DNA of 64,000 nt, taken from assembly GCA_002238925.1 (NCBI GenBank), contig MPNH01000004.1, positions 62,001 to 126,000 of the forward strand. The letters are read 5' to 3'. Positions 51,366-60,302 of the stretch are shown in pieces (the first letter of the stretch is position 1; each line of letters begins with the position of its first letter). Made by a program: the position numbers and the translations under genes. This stretch comes from Spirochaetaceae bacterium bin103. GTDB taxonomy: Bacteria > Spirochaetota > Spirochaetia > SZUA-6 > Bin103. A model generated the notes under the pieces. That model searched no databases. It saw only the letters and a program-made list of their open reading frames with translations, and was not told the DNA's origin.

Positions 51366-52239
51366 CTGGCGTACGCGGTAGCGGCGCGCGGCATCGGCCT
51401 GATCATCGACGGGGCGCGCATTCTCGACGGCATTTCGCTGTCCGTCGGCGCCGGGCAGCGCTGGGCGTTGCTGGGCCCGAACGGCAGCGGCAAGACGTCG
51501 CTGGTGCGGTTGTTTTACGGCTACTCCTATCCCTCCGAGGGCACGCTCGAGGTGCTCGGCGAGCGCTTCGGGCGCACCGACCTGCGCCTGCTGCGCGCCC
51601 GCATCGGCTGGGTGCATAGCGACGTGCGTTACCAGATTCCGCCGTTCATGAGCGCGGCCGAGGTGGTGCTGTCGCGAGCGCGCGGCGGCCTGGTGCTGTA
51701 CGGCGAGGTGCCGGCGGCGGACCGCGAGCGGGCCGTCCGCCAGCTTGCCCTGCTGGCGGTGGAACACCTGGCGGAGCGCCGCTTCGCTACCCTGTCGACC
51801 CGCGAGCGGCCACGCGCGCTGGATGCGCGCGCGCCGGCGGCGGGCCTGGGAGCGCGGCTTCGCTACCCTGTCGACCGGCGAGCGGCAACGCGTGCTGATT
51901 GCGCGCGCGCTGGCGCCGGACGTGGAACTGCTGCTGCTCGACGAACCGGCAATCGGCCTCGACCCGGCCGCCCGCGAACGGTTCCTGGAAGACCTCGCCG
52001 CGCTGTTCCGGCAGCGTCCGGAGTTGACGGTGGTATACGTGACCCACGACATCGCCGAAATTACCCGTTCCTACGACGGGGTGGTGCTGCTCGACCGCGG
52101 GCGGGCGGTGGCCGGGGGAGCGCCGCGCGATGCCCTTACCGAGCGCAACCTGCAGGCGATATTCGGGCCGCGTTGCCGGCTCGAGCAGCACCGCGACCGC
52201 TACGCTATCCGGTTTGCCGCTGCTGGCGGCGCCGGATAA
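51366..52239 (+). CDS. ABC transporter ATP-binding protein, frame broken; possible CTG start
   Basis: Cytosolic ABC ATPase of the ModF/YlmA-like kind. First frame: ARGIGLIIDGARILDGISLSVGAGQRWALLGPNGSGKTSLVRLFYGY (Walker A), then a degraded signature. Second frame: FATLSTGERQRVLIARALAPDVELLLLDEPAIGLDP (signature and Walker B) and VVYVTHDIAEITRSYDGVVLL (H-loop). Between lies a 20-base direct repeat (51781-51800, 51857-51876) whose first copy is corrupted. There is no ATG, GTG or TTG between an in-frame stop at 51336 and the P-loop; CTG at 51366 has GGAG 9 bases upstream. It follows rho by 4 bases. No permease is adjacent. Confidence 0.75.
51781..51876 (+). repeat. 76-bp degraded tandem duplication in the ABC ATPase gene
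   Basis: GCTTCGCTACCCTGTCGACC occurs at 51781 and again at 51857. The following 50 bases are also similar, but the first copy has changes to C or G and small losses. The second copy encodes the correct ABC signature. Confidence 0.8.
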
Positions 52240-53833
52240 CGAATAGCGCCGCCAGCAGGCCGGCGAGCAGGGCCGGCAGGTAGTCGCCGAAGCGCGTGTA
52301 GACGGTCTCGGCGGCGGGGCGGTAAACGGGCACCTCGAGGCGCAGCGCGGTCTCCGTGAACAGGGGCGCGGCGGCCAGCACGCGGCCCCACGGATCGACC
52401 GCCGCGGTTACCCCGCCGTTGGTGGCGCGGATCAGCACGCGCCGGTTCTCGACGGCGCGCAGCCGGGCGGCGACGAAGTGCTGGGTCTCCGCGGACACGG
52501 TCTGCGACCAGGCGTCGTTGGTCAGGTTGATAAGCATATCGGCGCCGGCGCGCACGAAGCGGCGGTTCAGGTACGGGAAGGCGTCTTCGAAGCAGATTGG
52601 GGTGGCGAAGCGTACGCTGCCGCCGACGCGCAGCGGCAGTTCGTGGATGGTGGCCGCGGCGCCCGCTACCCAGGTGGCCTGCAGGCCGATGACGTCGCTG
52701 AACAGGCGGCGCACCGCCGGCACCTCCCAGAACGGCACACTCTCCGCGAACGGCACCAGGTGTTGCTTGCCGTAGTGGCCGAGCACCGCGCCGCCGGGCG
52801 CCGCCAGCACCGCGGCATTCATGGCCGCGAGCGGGTCTTCGCTCACCACCCAGGGCACGCCGGTGAGCAGCGGTACCGGCAGTTCGGTGAGCGCCGCGGG
52901 CACCACCGGGGCGGCCGCGGCGCCGCCGCCGGCGGCGGGAGGTGCGGCGATTACCGGCCAGCGCAGGGCGGTCTCGCTCCACACCACCAGGTCGGGCGGT
53001 ATCGGCGCCGCCGCCATTCCTTCGGCGCTGAGGCGCTGCAGGGTAGCCAGGACGCCGGCGTCGTCGCCGCTCTGCCAGGGGTTGGCGTTGTGCTGCACCA
53101 GCACCACGTCCAGGGTGGCGTCCGGCGCCGCCGGGCGCGCCAGGGCAGCCACGCCGTAACCGAGCGCGGCCACCACCAGCAGCGCCGCGGCTGCGGTGGT
53201 CTGCCACACCCGGGCCGGCACGCGCCGCGGCCGGGCCCGGCGATCACCGAGCAGCAGGTCGAGCCACTCCGCGGCCACCGCGTTGATCAGCGCCATCAGC
53301 AGGCACAAGCCCCACACCCCGGTGATGTCCACGAACTGGACCAGCGGCAGGATGCCGTGCACGGGGTAGGCGATCAGGCCCCACGGGTAGCCGAGAAAGC
53401 CGGACGACTTGAGGAATTCGTACAAGGTCCACAGCACGGCGACGGCGACCGGACGGTAGGCGCGCGGCAGGGTGGAGCGCAGGCCGGCGCGCGGTCCGGG
53501 GTGGCTGCCCGGTGCCCCGGCGATGAAGCGCAGCAGCGGTCCGAGCAGGGCGAAGTAGGCAGCGTAAGCGAGCGTAACGCCGCCGAGCGTCCACACCGAG
53601 AAGCTCTGGAAGAAGATCAGCCAGAAGTTGCTCGCCACGCTCGACACGGCGCCGAAGAGCACGCCCAGGCGGGCGGCGGCGGCGTAGCTGCCGGTGCGGT
53701 AGAGGGCGGCCAGCAGCGGCGCCAGAGCAACCACGCCGAGCGGCGGGCTGCCGTACGGGAACAGGTCGTTGGGCAGGGCCAGGGCCAAGAGCAGCGCTGC
53801 GAAGGTTGCCAGCACCGCGCCGCGGAAGCGCAT
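52205..53833 (-). CDS. lnt: apolipoprotein N-acyltransferase (second copy)
   Basis: Second Lnt-like protein, 542 residues: membrane part with about six helices (FAALLLALALPNDLFPYGSPPLGVVALAPLLAALY and on), then a nitrilase domain with Glu in VVWSETALRWP, Lys in YGKQHLVPFAESVP, Cys in TPICFEDAFPYL, NLTNDAWSQT and AVENRRVLIRATNGG. The catalytic set is complete. Start ATG 53833; the upstream open frame is not supported. Its 3' end overlaps the converging ABC gene by 35 bases. Two Lnt genes are common in spirochaetes. Confidence 0.92.
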   Translation of the reverse strand: MRFRGAVLATFAALLLALALPNDLFPYGSPPLGVVALAPLLAALYRTGSYAAAARLGVLFGAVSSVASNFWLIFFQSFSVWTLGGVTLAYAAYFALLGPLLRFIAGAPGSHPGPRAGLRSTLPRAYRPVAVAVLWTLYEFLKSSGFLGYPWGLIAYPVHGILPLVQFVDITGVWGLCLLMALINAVAAEWLDLLLGDRRARPRRVPARVWQTTAAAALLVVAALGYGVAALARPAAPDATLDVVLVQHNANPWQSGDDAGVLATLQRLSAEGMAAAPIPPDLVVWSETALRWPVIAAPPAAGGGAAAAPVVPAALTELPVPLLTGVPWVVSEDPLAAMNAAVLAAPGGAVLGHYGKQHLVPFAESVPFWEVPAVRRLFSDVIGLQATWVAGAAATIHELPLRVGGSVRFATPICFEDAFPYLNRRFVRAGADMLINLTNDAWSQTVSAETQHFVAARLRAVENRRVLIRATNGGVTAAVDPWGRVLAAAPLFTETALRLEVPVYRPAAETVYTRFGDYLPALLAGLLAALFVIRRRQQRQTG

Positions 53834-53924
53834 GCGGGTGCGATTATAGCGGCCACGGGGGCGCGCGTAGCAGTGGGCGGCGCGGGGTGGCGCGCGGCTG
53901 CGGGTAGGGGTATGATCTCGCACG

Positions 53925-54242
53925 ATGGCGAGCGGTACGACACAACCGGTGCGGGAGTGGTGGGACGATATCTGTACCCAGTGCGGCGCCTGCTGCTACC
54001 GGCGCGACCGGGTGGCCGGCGAGCTGGTGGTGCACAAGGATCTGCCGTGCCGGTTCCTGGATACCGAAACCAAGCTGTGCACGACCTACGATACCCGCTT
54101 CAAGGAGTGCGCCGAGTGCCGGCAGGTGACCCTCGTGCACGCCCTATTCTCCCGCTACCTGCCGGACGACTGCGGCTACGTGGAGAAGTTCCGGTTCTGG
54201 AAGCGCCGCGGCAAGCCGGAGGCTGCTGACCACCGCGGGTGA
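53925..54242 (+). CDS. YkgJ-like cysteine cluster protein
   Basis: 105 residues with the CxxCGACC start (CTQCGACCYRRDRVAGELVV), CRFLDTETKLCTTYDTRFKECAEC and a final DDCGY. The spaced cysteines match the YkgJ/CxxCxxCC family, thought to bind zinc or an Fe-S cluster; its role is unknown. It starts about 90 bases from the divergent lnt and overlaps the next gene by GTGA. Confidence 0.82.
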   Translation: MASGTTQPVREWWDDICTQCGACCYRRDRVAGELVVHKDLPCRFLDTETKLCTTYDTRFKECAECRQVTLVHALFSRYLPDDCGYVEKFRFWKRRGKPEAADHRG

Positions 54243-54588
54243 CTGAGCTTGCTGCCGTCCCGGTCTACCTGCGCCAGATGATGGCGGACGGCAAGACCCG
54301 GCTCATGGAGTTCCGCGCCCGCGAGTTGTCGCACCGCCGCCTGTTCCTGGCCGCCGACGACTTGGGCCTGCTGGACGTGGGCGAGGAGGTGGAACTGCTG
54401 ATCGCCGCTCCCGGCGAGCGTTTGAGCAGCGGCCGGGCGCGCGTGCTCGGCTCCGAGCGCGTGTTCGGCCAGCCGGCCGGCGGCGCGGCCGGCGGGTTGC
54501 GCCTGCCGGCGAGCGGCTATCGGCTGGCGTGGGCGGGGGCCCGCGCGGGGCCGCCGGGGGGCATCGACCGCCGTCTGGGGACGGCTGA
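54239..54588 (+). CDS. short protein, possibly PilZ-like, 3' end damaged
   Basis: The clean part reads VPVYLRQMMADGKTRLMEFRARELSHRRLFLAADDLGLLDVGEEVELLIAAPGERLSSGRARVLGSERVFG, about 80 residues with a weak PilZ-like pattern (domain that can bind c-di-GMP), but without the usual RxxxR at the start. After about 54525 the bases become G-rich and the frame would run into the tRNA; a stop at 54586 in the next frame is the likelier end. Start GTG, coupled to the previous gene. Function unknown. Confidence 0.5.
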
Positions 54589-54601
54589 CCACGGGGGGGT
54601 G

Positions 54602-54686
54602 GCGGGGGACCGGACTCGAACCGGTACGGTCTTGAAAAACCAAGGGATTTTAAGTCCCCAGTGTCTACCAATTTCACCACTCCGGC
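54602..54686 (-). tRNA. tRNA-Leu (anticodon UAA), 3' acceptor strand damaged
   Basis: Read on the minus strand: acceptor GCCGGAG, T8, D-arm with AATTGGTAGACA, anticodon stem GGGGA/TCCCT around CTTAAAA (anticodon TAA), a long variable arm, T-arm ACCGG-TTCGAGT-CCGGT. The 3' acceptor strand is CCCCCGC where CTCCGGC is expected, giving C:C and A:C mismatches at pairs 3-70 and 6-67, and no CCA. The mismatched end abuts a G-run on the plus strand, so I suspect consensus errors. Class II tRNA with the Leu-type long arm. Confidence 0.88.
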
Positions 54687-54721
54687 GGGCTCCCTATGCT
54701 ACCGGAATGCCGCCGGATTGG

Positions 54722-55471
54722 TCACTGCGCCGTGTAGCCGCCATCCACCGGCAGTGCCTGCCCGGTGACGAACGAGGCCGCGTCCGAGCACAGCCAGCGC
54801 ACCAGTTCGGCGGTCTCCTGCGGCTGCGCCAGGCGCCGCATCGGGTAGCGGGCGAGCCGCCGCGGCAGCCACTCCGGATCGTCGAGCAGCGGCGCGGTCA
54901 TCGGGGTGTGGCTGTGGCCGGGGCATACGGCGTTGATCCGTATCGCGTCGGCGGCGTACTGCAGGGCGGCGGACCGGGTCAGCCCGACCACGCCGTGCTT
55001 GCTGGCGGTGTAGGCGGCGTTGGCCGCGGAGCCCACCACCCCGTAGATCGACGCCACGTTGACAATGGCGCCGCCGCCGTGCTCCCGCAGGTGGGCGATC
55101 TCGGCGCGCATGGCGTGCCACACGCCGGTCAGGTTCACCGCGAGGGTGAATTCCCAGTCCTCCGGCGTGGCTTCCAGGGTGCCGCCGGCGCGCAGCACAC
55201 CGGCGCTGTTGACTGCGCAGCGCAACGGGCCGAATGCGGTCGCGGCAGCGCGCACGGCGGCCTCGACCTGTTCGGGACGGCGCACGTCGCAGCGTGCGAA
55301 GCGGGCGCGGCCGCCGCCAGCCGCGATCTGCCGGACGGTCTCCTCGCCGCCGGTGGCATCGCGGTCGGCCACCAGCACGGCATGCCCGTCCGCCGCCAGC
55401 GCCGCCGCGCAGGCGCGCCCGATCCCGGAGCCGCCGCCGGTCACCAGCGCCGCCCGATCACCGTGGTCCAT
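54722..55471 (-). CDS. short-chain dehydrogenase/reductase
   Basis: NAD(P)-dependent oxidoreductase of the SDR family, 249 residues. Seen: cofactor loop VTGGGSGIGRACAAAL, DVRRPEQVEAAV, VNSAGV (NNAG equivalent), Ser in IVNVASIYG, catalytic Tyr-x3-Lys in AAYTASKHGVVGLTRSAALQY, and the C-terminal FVTGQALPVDGGYTAQ. An Asp/Arg after beta-2 (VADRDATGG) suggests NAD preference. Substrate not inferable. The family start at 55471 gives MDHGDRAALVTGG. Confidence 0.9.
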   Translation of the reverse strand: MDHGDRAALVTGGGSGIGRACAAALAADGHAVLVADRDATGGEETVRQIAAGGGRARFARCDVRRPEQVEAAVRAAATAFGPLRCAVNSAGVLRAGGTLEATPEDWEFTLAVNLTGVWHAMRAEIAHLREHGGGAIVNVASIYGVVGSAANAAYTASKHGVVGLTRSAALQYAADAIRINAVCPGHSHTPMTAPLLDDPEWLPRRLARYPMRRLAQPQETAELVRWLCSDAASFVTGQALPVDGGYTAQ

Positions 55472-55628
55472 CTCAGTCAGCCTCCTGCCGCCGTCCGCCG
55501 GCCGTCGTCCGCCGGCCCGAACAGCATACCACCTGCCGCAACCGGCGGCGGCATATCGGCTCCGCCGGCACCCACCCGCTGCCGCGGGCCGACCCCCGGT
55601 GATGAGTTCCGGGCCCGGGTGAGCGTGC

Positions 55629-55680
55629 GGGGCGCGGTTGAGAGTTCGGGGCGCGGTTGAGTAAGTGGGGCGTTGGGGCG
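55629..55680 (+). repeat. 19-bp tandem repeats before the ABC exporter gene
   Basis: GGGGCGCGGTTGAG starts at 55629 and 55648, with a third partial unit GGGGCG at 55667, all 19 bases apart. The stretch is immediately upstream of the exporter's ATG. No function is evident. Confidence 0.6.
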
Positions 55681-55683
55681 ACA

Positions 55684-57818
55684 ATGGCGGGGATGTACGG
55701 CCATCGCGGCGGCTACGGCTACATGATGCGCCACGGCGACGACAATCCGCGCCCGCAGGTCAGCGGCACGTTGCTGCGGCGGGTGCTCGGTTATGCGCGT
55801 CCCTACTGGTGGCGCTTGGGGCTGCTGCTGGCAATCATCCTGGCCACTATCGGCCTGGGGCTGCTGACGCCGCTGGTGCTGCGCGATCTGATCGACCGCA
55901 CCCTGCCGGCCGGCGACGTGGGCCGGCTCAACCTGCTGGCCGCGGTGCTGATTGCCATTCCCGCCGTCAGCGCGCTGCTGCGCGTGTGGCAGCGGGCCCT
56001 GGACGCGGCGATTGGCGCGGGCATCATCTTCGACCTGCGCAGCGCCCTGTACGCCCACCTGCAGCGCATGTCACTGCGCTTTTTTACCACCAACAAGAGC
56101 GGCGAACTGGTGAGCCGGCTCAACAACGACGTAACCGGCGCCCAGAACGCGGTTACCAACACGCTGGTCGACGTGACCACCAACGCGATTTCGGTGGCCG
56201 CCACGCTGGCGGTCATGCTGGCGTTGGAGTGGCGGCTCACGTTGCTCGGGATGGCGGTGCTGCCGGCGTTCCTGCTGCTTGGCAAGCGGTTCTCGAAGGC
56301 GCTGCGCGAGGCGTCGCGCAAGCTGATGGAGCACAACGCGCGCCTCGGCGCGATCATGAACGAGACCCTGAACATCAGCGGCATGCTGCTGGTGAAGTTG
56401 TTCGGGCGGCGCCGCGAAGAGCAGCGCCGGTTCGGCGGCCAGGCGGCGGCGGTGCGCGACGGCAGCGTGCGCCAGGCGGTGGTGGCGAGCCGCTTCTTCA
56501 TTTTCATGGGGGTGGCGACGGCGGTGGGCACGGCGGCGATCTACCTGGTGGGCGGCCACCTGGTGATCCGCGACGCGCTCACCATCGGCACGGTGGTGGC
56601 GTTCAGTTCCTACCTGAGCCAGTTGTACGGCCCGCTGCGCTCGTTGAGCAACGTGCCGGTGATGGTGGCGCAGTCGCTGGTGAGTTTCGAACGGGTGTTC
56701 GAGGTGCTCGACCTGCCGGTGGATATCGAAGAGGCCGCCGATGCCGAGCCGCTGACCGACGCGGTCGGGCACCTGGAGTTTCGTGGCGTGGGGTTCCGCT
56801 ACGAGCAGGACCGGCGCCTGCTGCTCAGCGAGGCGAAGCGCGCGGCGCGTGCCGAGGACATGGCATTCAGCGGCCGCCGGTTCGGCTCATCGGCGCCCGC
56901 GCCCGGCGGTGCGCCGGCCGATGCAACCGTGAGCGCCGGCAGGGGCGGGCGCCCGGGGAGGCCGGAGACCACGAACAGCGGTGCATCCGATCCGTCTGCC
57001 GGACGGTTGCGGACCGGCGCGGCGGCGAGTCCGTGGATGCCGGCGGCGATCGGCGGCTCCGGCAACGGCACGCCGCGCGAGCCGGCCCTGCACCAGGCGC
57101 GCGAGTGGGCGCTGGAGGGGGTTAGCTTCGCGGCCACGCCGGGGCAGACGGTGGCGCTGGTGGGGCCGAGCGGGTCCGGCAAGACCACGCTTACCTACCT
57201 GGTGCCGCGCCTGTACGACCCCGTCAAGGGGCAGATCCTGCTCGACGGCCGCGACCTGCGTTCACTGACCGTGGAGTCGGTGGCGCGACAGGTGGGCATG
57301 GTTACCCAGGAACCCTACCTGTTCCACGACTCGGTGCGCGCCAACCTGCGCTACGCGGCGCCGGACGCCGATGACGCCCGCATTCAGGGCGCCTGCCGCA
57401 CCGCCAACATCCACGACTTCATCAGCGCGCTGCCCGCCGGCTACGACACCGTGGTGGGCGAGCGCGGCTACCGGCTCAGCAGCGGCTGGCGATTGCCCGC
57501 GTGGTCCTCAAGGATCCGCGCGTGCTGATCCTGGACGAGGCCACCAGCCATCTCGACACCCACTCCGAGGCGCTGATCCAGGAGGCGCTGGCGCGGGTGG
57601 TGGCCGGGCGCACGGCGATGATCGTGGCCCACCGGCTCAGCACCATCATGGCCGCCGACCTGATCCTGGTGTTCGACCGCGGCCGCATCGTCGAGCGCGG
57701 CACCCACGCCCAGCTGCTCGCCGCCGGCGGCCTCTACCACCGTCTCTACGAACTGCTCGGCCAGGAAGAGCGGTTAGTGCCGAACGGCCTCGGGATCAGG
57801 CAACCGCAAGCTGAATGA
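55684..57818 (+). CDS. ABC exporter (MsbA-like), frame broken at the signature motif
   Basis: Half-type exporter: six membrane helices (about 25-310) with [21 protein letters not shown] and [30 protein letters not shown], then an ATPase with Walker [23 protein letters not shown]-loop [17 protein letters not shown] and, in another frame, [19 protein letters not shown] and [15 protein letters not shown]. Two anomalies: about 13 bases seem lost near 57481 (CGGCTCAGC joined to AGCGGCTGG), removing the LSGGE signature; and about 90 extra residues (56815-57105) split the ATPase between VGFRYEQDR and WALEGVSF. The ATG at 55684 is chosen over a TTG at 55657. Confidence 0.82.
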
Positions 57819-57915
57819 CCGGCTTGATCGCCTCGCGGATTCGTCGGGCGTCGTCAATATCGATGCGAGCGAGCGAAACACCGCGACTGACCCGGAGGAA
57901 CTCATAGGCAAACAC
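57796..57915 (-). pseudogene. short open frame or 3' remnant of a lost gene
   Basis: A 39-codon frame from a GTG reads [39 protein letters not shown] and continues open a little upstream (PHAGR). The helix-like, charged sequence looks coding but is too short for a domain and overlaps the end of the exporter gene by 23 bases. It may be the tail of a gene whose front was deleted. Unrecognised. Confidence 0.3.
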
Positions 57916-57933
57916 GCGCCCCGCATGCGGTTG

Positions 57934-58338
57934 TCAATCCTCGGCGTACGCGACGACCACGTCGTCGCCTTCGATCGAGACCGGGTAGGTCTTGACGCGC
58001 AGGCGGGGGTCGCCGAGGCAGCTACCGTCGGTGATGTCGAACGCCCAGTTGTGCCACGGGCAGCGCAGGATTTCGCCGTCGCGGTCCATGGTCAGGGTGG
58101 CGCCGGCGCGCGACGGCGGGGCGCTGGCCACGAAGCGGCCGCTCACGTGGCCGGTGCACAGCGGCCCGAGGTTGTGCGGGCAAATGTTGCGCAGCGCATA
58201 CAGGGTGCCGCCCACGTTGAATACGCCGATGCCGGCGCGGCCGCGGAACGGCACGATAAGCTTGCGGCCGCCTTCCGGGATTTCCCAGGCCTTGCCCACC
58301 ACCACGCGCCGCGCGCCGCGGCCCGCGCCGGCCGCCAC
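57934..58338 (-). CDS. Rieske [2Fe-2S] ferredoxin-like protein
   Basis: Soluble electron carrier or oxygenase partner, 134 residues. Cluster ligands are CPHNLGPL (CxH) and CPWHNWAFDI (CxxH), spaced about 45 residues, flanked by GTLYALRNI and GSCLGDPRLRVKTYPVSIEGDDVVV, the usual Rieske fold. A GTG at 58338 fits, 3 bases from the amidohydrolase stop, so the two genes form a unit, typical of aromatic or amide compound breakdown. No oxygenase large subunit is nearby. Confidence 0.85.
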   Translation of the reverse strand: MAAGAGRGARRVVVGKAWEIPEGGRKLIVPFRGRAGIGVFNVGGTLYALRNICPHNLGPLCTGHVSGRFVASAPPSRAGATLTMDRDGEILRCPWHNWAFDITDGSCLGDPRLRVKTYPVSIEGDDVVVAYAED

Positions 58339-58340
58339 CG

Positions 58341-59474
58341 CTACGCGTCCGGCATGCGCAGCATCTCCAGGGCGTTGTCGGCGAAGATGCGCCGCCGCAT
58401 GTGGTCGGAGATGCCCGGCAGCACGGTTACCGGATCGTTCTGGTCGAAGTGCGGGAAGTCGCTGCAGAAGATCAGCGTCTCGTCGGCGTGCAGCATGTCC
58501 AGCATCCACGGCAACTGCTCCGGCCGCGCCGGCTCGTGCATCGGCTGGGTGCCGACCCGGATGTGGTCGCGGAAATACTCGCTCGGCAGCCGCTTGAGCC
58601 ACGGCGTCTGGTCGCGGATCGCCTTCCAGTCGAAGTCCAGGTGCCACATCACCGATACCGCCCACAGCTGCTGCACCTCGATCATGGCGAATTGCAGGGT
58701 CGGGAACTTCTCGAACACGCCCTCGCAGATCAGCGACGCGGCCTGCGCACTGGCCGCCGCGGGCCGGGCCATGCGCGTCTCCATGTAGTAGGTGGGATAG
58801 CCGACCGGGGTCATGGTGTTGCCGGTGGCGCCGCCACCGCCGATGTGCGACACCACCGGCAAGCCGTGCTCGGCGCACGCCTCCCAGATCGGGTGGTAGA
58901 AGCGGTTGCCAAGCGGCATGGCGGTACTCAGCGGCACGTGCACGGCGACCGTGTCCTTGCGCCCGGCGAGGCGGTTGATCTCGGCCACCGCCTGCGCGGG
59001 ATCGGTGGGCGCCACCAGGATGGCGTGCACCACGCGCTCGTCGCGCTCGAGCCAGTGCTCAATGGTGTAGTCGTTGAACGCCCGGCACAGGGCGGCGCCG
59101 TAGTCGGGGTCGGGCAGGCCGGCGGCGCCGTAGATGTCGGACGGCGACCCGGTGAGCAGCGCCACGTCGATGTTCCACGGGTCGAGCAGTTCGCGCTGGG
59201 TGAACTCGAGGGTGAAGTTGAAGTCGCGCCGCTTGAGGCCGGGATCCTTGATGTCGTTGCGCGTCTTCCGGAGCGGCGTGTTGGGGTAGCCGCCGCCGGC
59301 GAAGTGCACCCCCTGGTCGTACAGGTGCTCCTGGTAGAACTTGGACAGGTAGGGGAGGAGCTGTTCGGGGCTCTCGAAGCTGTGGTGGACGTCGCAGTCC
59401 ACGATGCGGACGCCAGTCTCCTTGTGGGCCGTCCAGCCGGGAGCCGCGATCGGTGCCGCGCCGGTTATTGGCAT
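58341..59474 (-). CDS. amidohydrolase-2 family protein (ACMSD-like)
   Basis: Metal-dependent hydrolase or decarboxylase with a TIM-barrel, 377 residues. Seen: the metal motif IVDCDVHHSFESPEQLLPYL (DxH), HIGGGGATGNTM, PTLQFAMIEVQQLW, RVGTQPMHEPARPEQLPWMLDML and the final metal Asp in LIFCSDFPHFDQND. GGAGG lies about 8 bases before the ATG at 59474, which settles the start; an upstream ATG at 59540 lacks a site. Pairs with the Rieske gene; substrate unknown. Such genes are numerous in marine and host-associated lineages. Confidence 0.85.
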   Translation of the reverse strand: MPITGAAPIAAPGWTAHKETGVRIVDCDVHHSFESPEQLLPYLSKFYQEHLYDQGVHFAGGGYPNTPLRKTRNDIKDPGLKRRDFNFTLEFTQRELLDPWNIDVALLTGSPSDIYGAAGLPDPDYGAALCRAFNDYTIEHWLERDERVVHAILVAPTDPAQAVAEINRLAGRKDTVAVHVPLSTAMPLGNRFYHPIWEACAEHGLPVVSHIGGGGATGNTMTPVGYPTYYMETRMARPAAASAQAASLICEGVFEKFPTLQFAMIEVQQLWAVSVMWHLDFDWKAIRDQTPWLKRLPSEYFRDHIRVGTQPMHEPARPEQLPWMLDMLHADETLIFCSDFPHFDQNDPVTVLPGISDHMRRRIFADNALEMLRMPDA

Positions 59475-59583
59475 GGGGATACCTCCAGGTTCAGGTAGCT
59501 GCCGTTTCGCTATCGTCTGTGTTTTCCCGCCTGCGGTCAACCGGCGGCGGGCAGCGAGCGCCGCGACGGCCGCAAAACTGCGC

Positions 59584-60300
59584 TCAGCCGGCAGGGCGCC
59601 CGGTGCCGGTGGTCAGGGCGTCCAGGATGCCGGCGCACACCGCGTAGGAGTTGGCGGCGGCGCGGCGCAGCCAGGTGCGGAAGTCGGCGGGCGCGGCCGC
59701 GTCGGCGTGGTCGGACACCGAGCGGATGACTACGAACGGGATGCGGTTCACCGTTGCCACGAAGGCGACCGCGGCGCCCTCCATCTCCACCGCGTCGCCG
59801 TCCAGGCTGTGCAGCCGCTGCATGCGGGCCGCGTCGGCGGCGGTGATGAACTGGTCGCCGGTAAGGATGCGCCCGGCCACCACCCGCTGCCCCGGCACCG
59901 GCGTGGCCAGCGCCAACTCGACCAGCCGCGGGTCGGCGGCCAGGAAGCGATGCTCGGTGAACGGTACCTGGCCGAGCGGGACGCCGAGGGCGGTCACGTC
60001 CAGGTCGTGCTGCACGCAGTCGCGGCTTACCACCACGTCGCCGAGCGCCAGCCAGCTGCGCAGGCCGCCGGCGATTCCGGTCATGAACAGGTAGTCGGGA
60101 GTGAAGCGGTCGATGGCGTACTGTGCCACCATCGCCGCGCTCGCCTTGCCCACCCCGCCGCGCAGCAGCGTTACCTCGGCGGCGCCGTACCGGAATCGAA
60201 ACGCCGGCGCCGGTCCCGGCTCCGGCACGGAGGTGAGGTCGCGGGCGCCGTGGAAGGCGTCCAGTTCTTCCTGCAGAGCTACGATGATGGTGACATTCAT
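59584..60300 (-). CDS. mtnN: 5'-methylthioadenosine/S-adenosylhomocysteine nucleosidase family
   Basis: Cleaves the glycosidic bond of MTA or SAH in the methionine cycle. The 238 residues show the N-terminal VTIIVALQEELDAF (catalytic Glu equivalent), LLRGGVGKASAAMVAQYAID, TGIAGGLRSWLALGDVVVS, the substrate block DAVEMEGAAVAFVA and VIRSVSDHADAAA (catalytic Asp). Futalosine hydrolase shares these motifs, so the exact substrate is open. It starts 2 bases after the enolase-superfamily gene. Confidence 0.85.
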   Translation of the reverse strand: MNVTIIVALQEELDAFHGARDLTSVPEPGPAPAFRFRYGAAEVTLLRGGVGKASAAMVAQYAIDRFTPDYLFMTGIAGGLRSWLALGDVVVSRDCVQHDLDVTALGVPLGQVPFTEHRFLAADPRLVELALATPVPGQRVVAGRILTGDQFITAADAARMQRLHSLDGDAVEMEGAAVAFVATVNRIPFVVIRSVSDHADAAAPADFRTWLRRAAANSYAVCAGILDALTTGTGRPAG

Positions 60301-60302
60301 GC

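Noticed and set aside
54303-54680. 125-codon minus-strand frame through the tRNA
   Set aside because: Begins inside the tRNA-Leu gene and continues as antisense, Pro/Arg-rich text.
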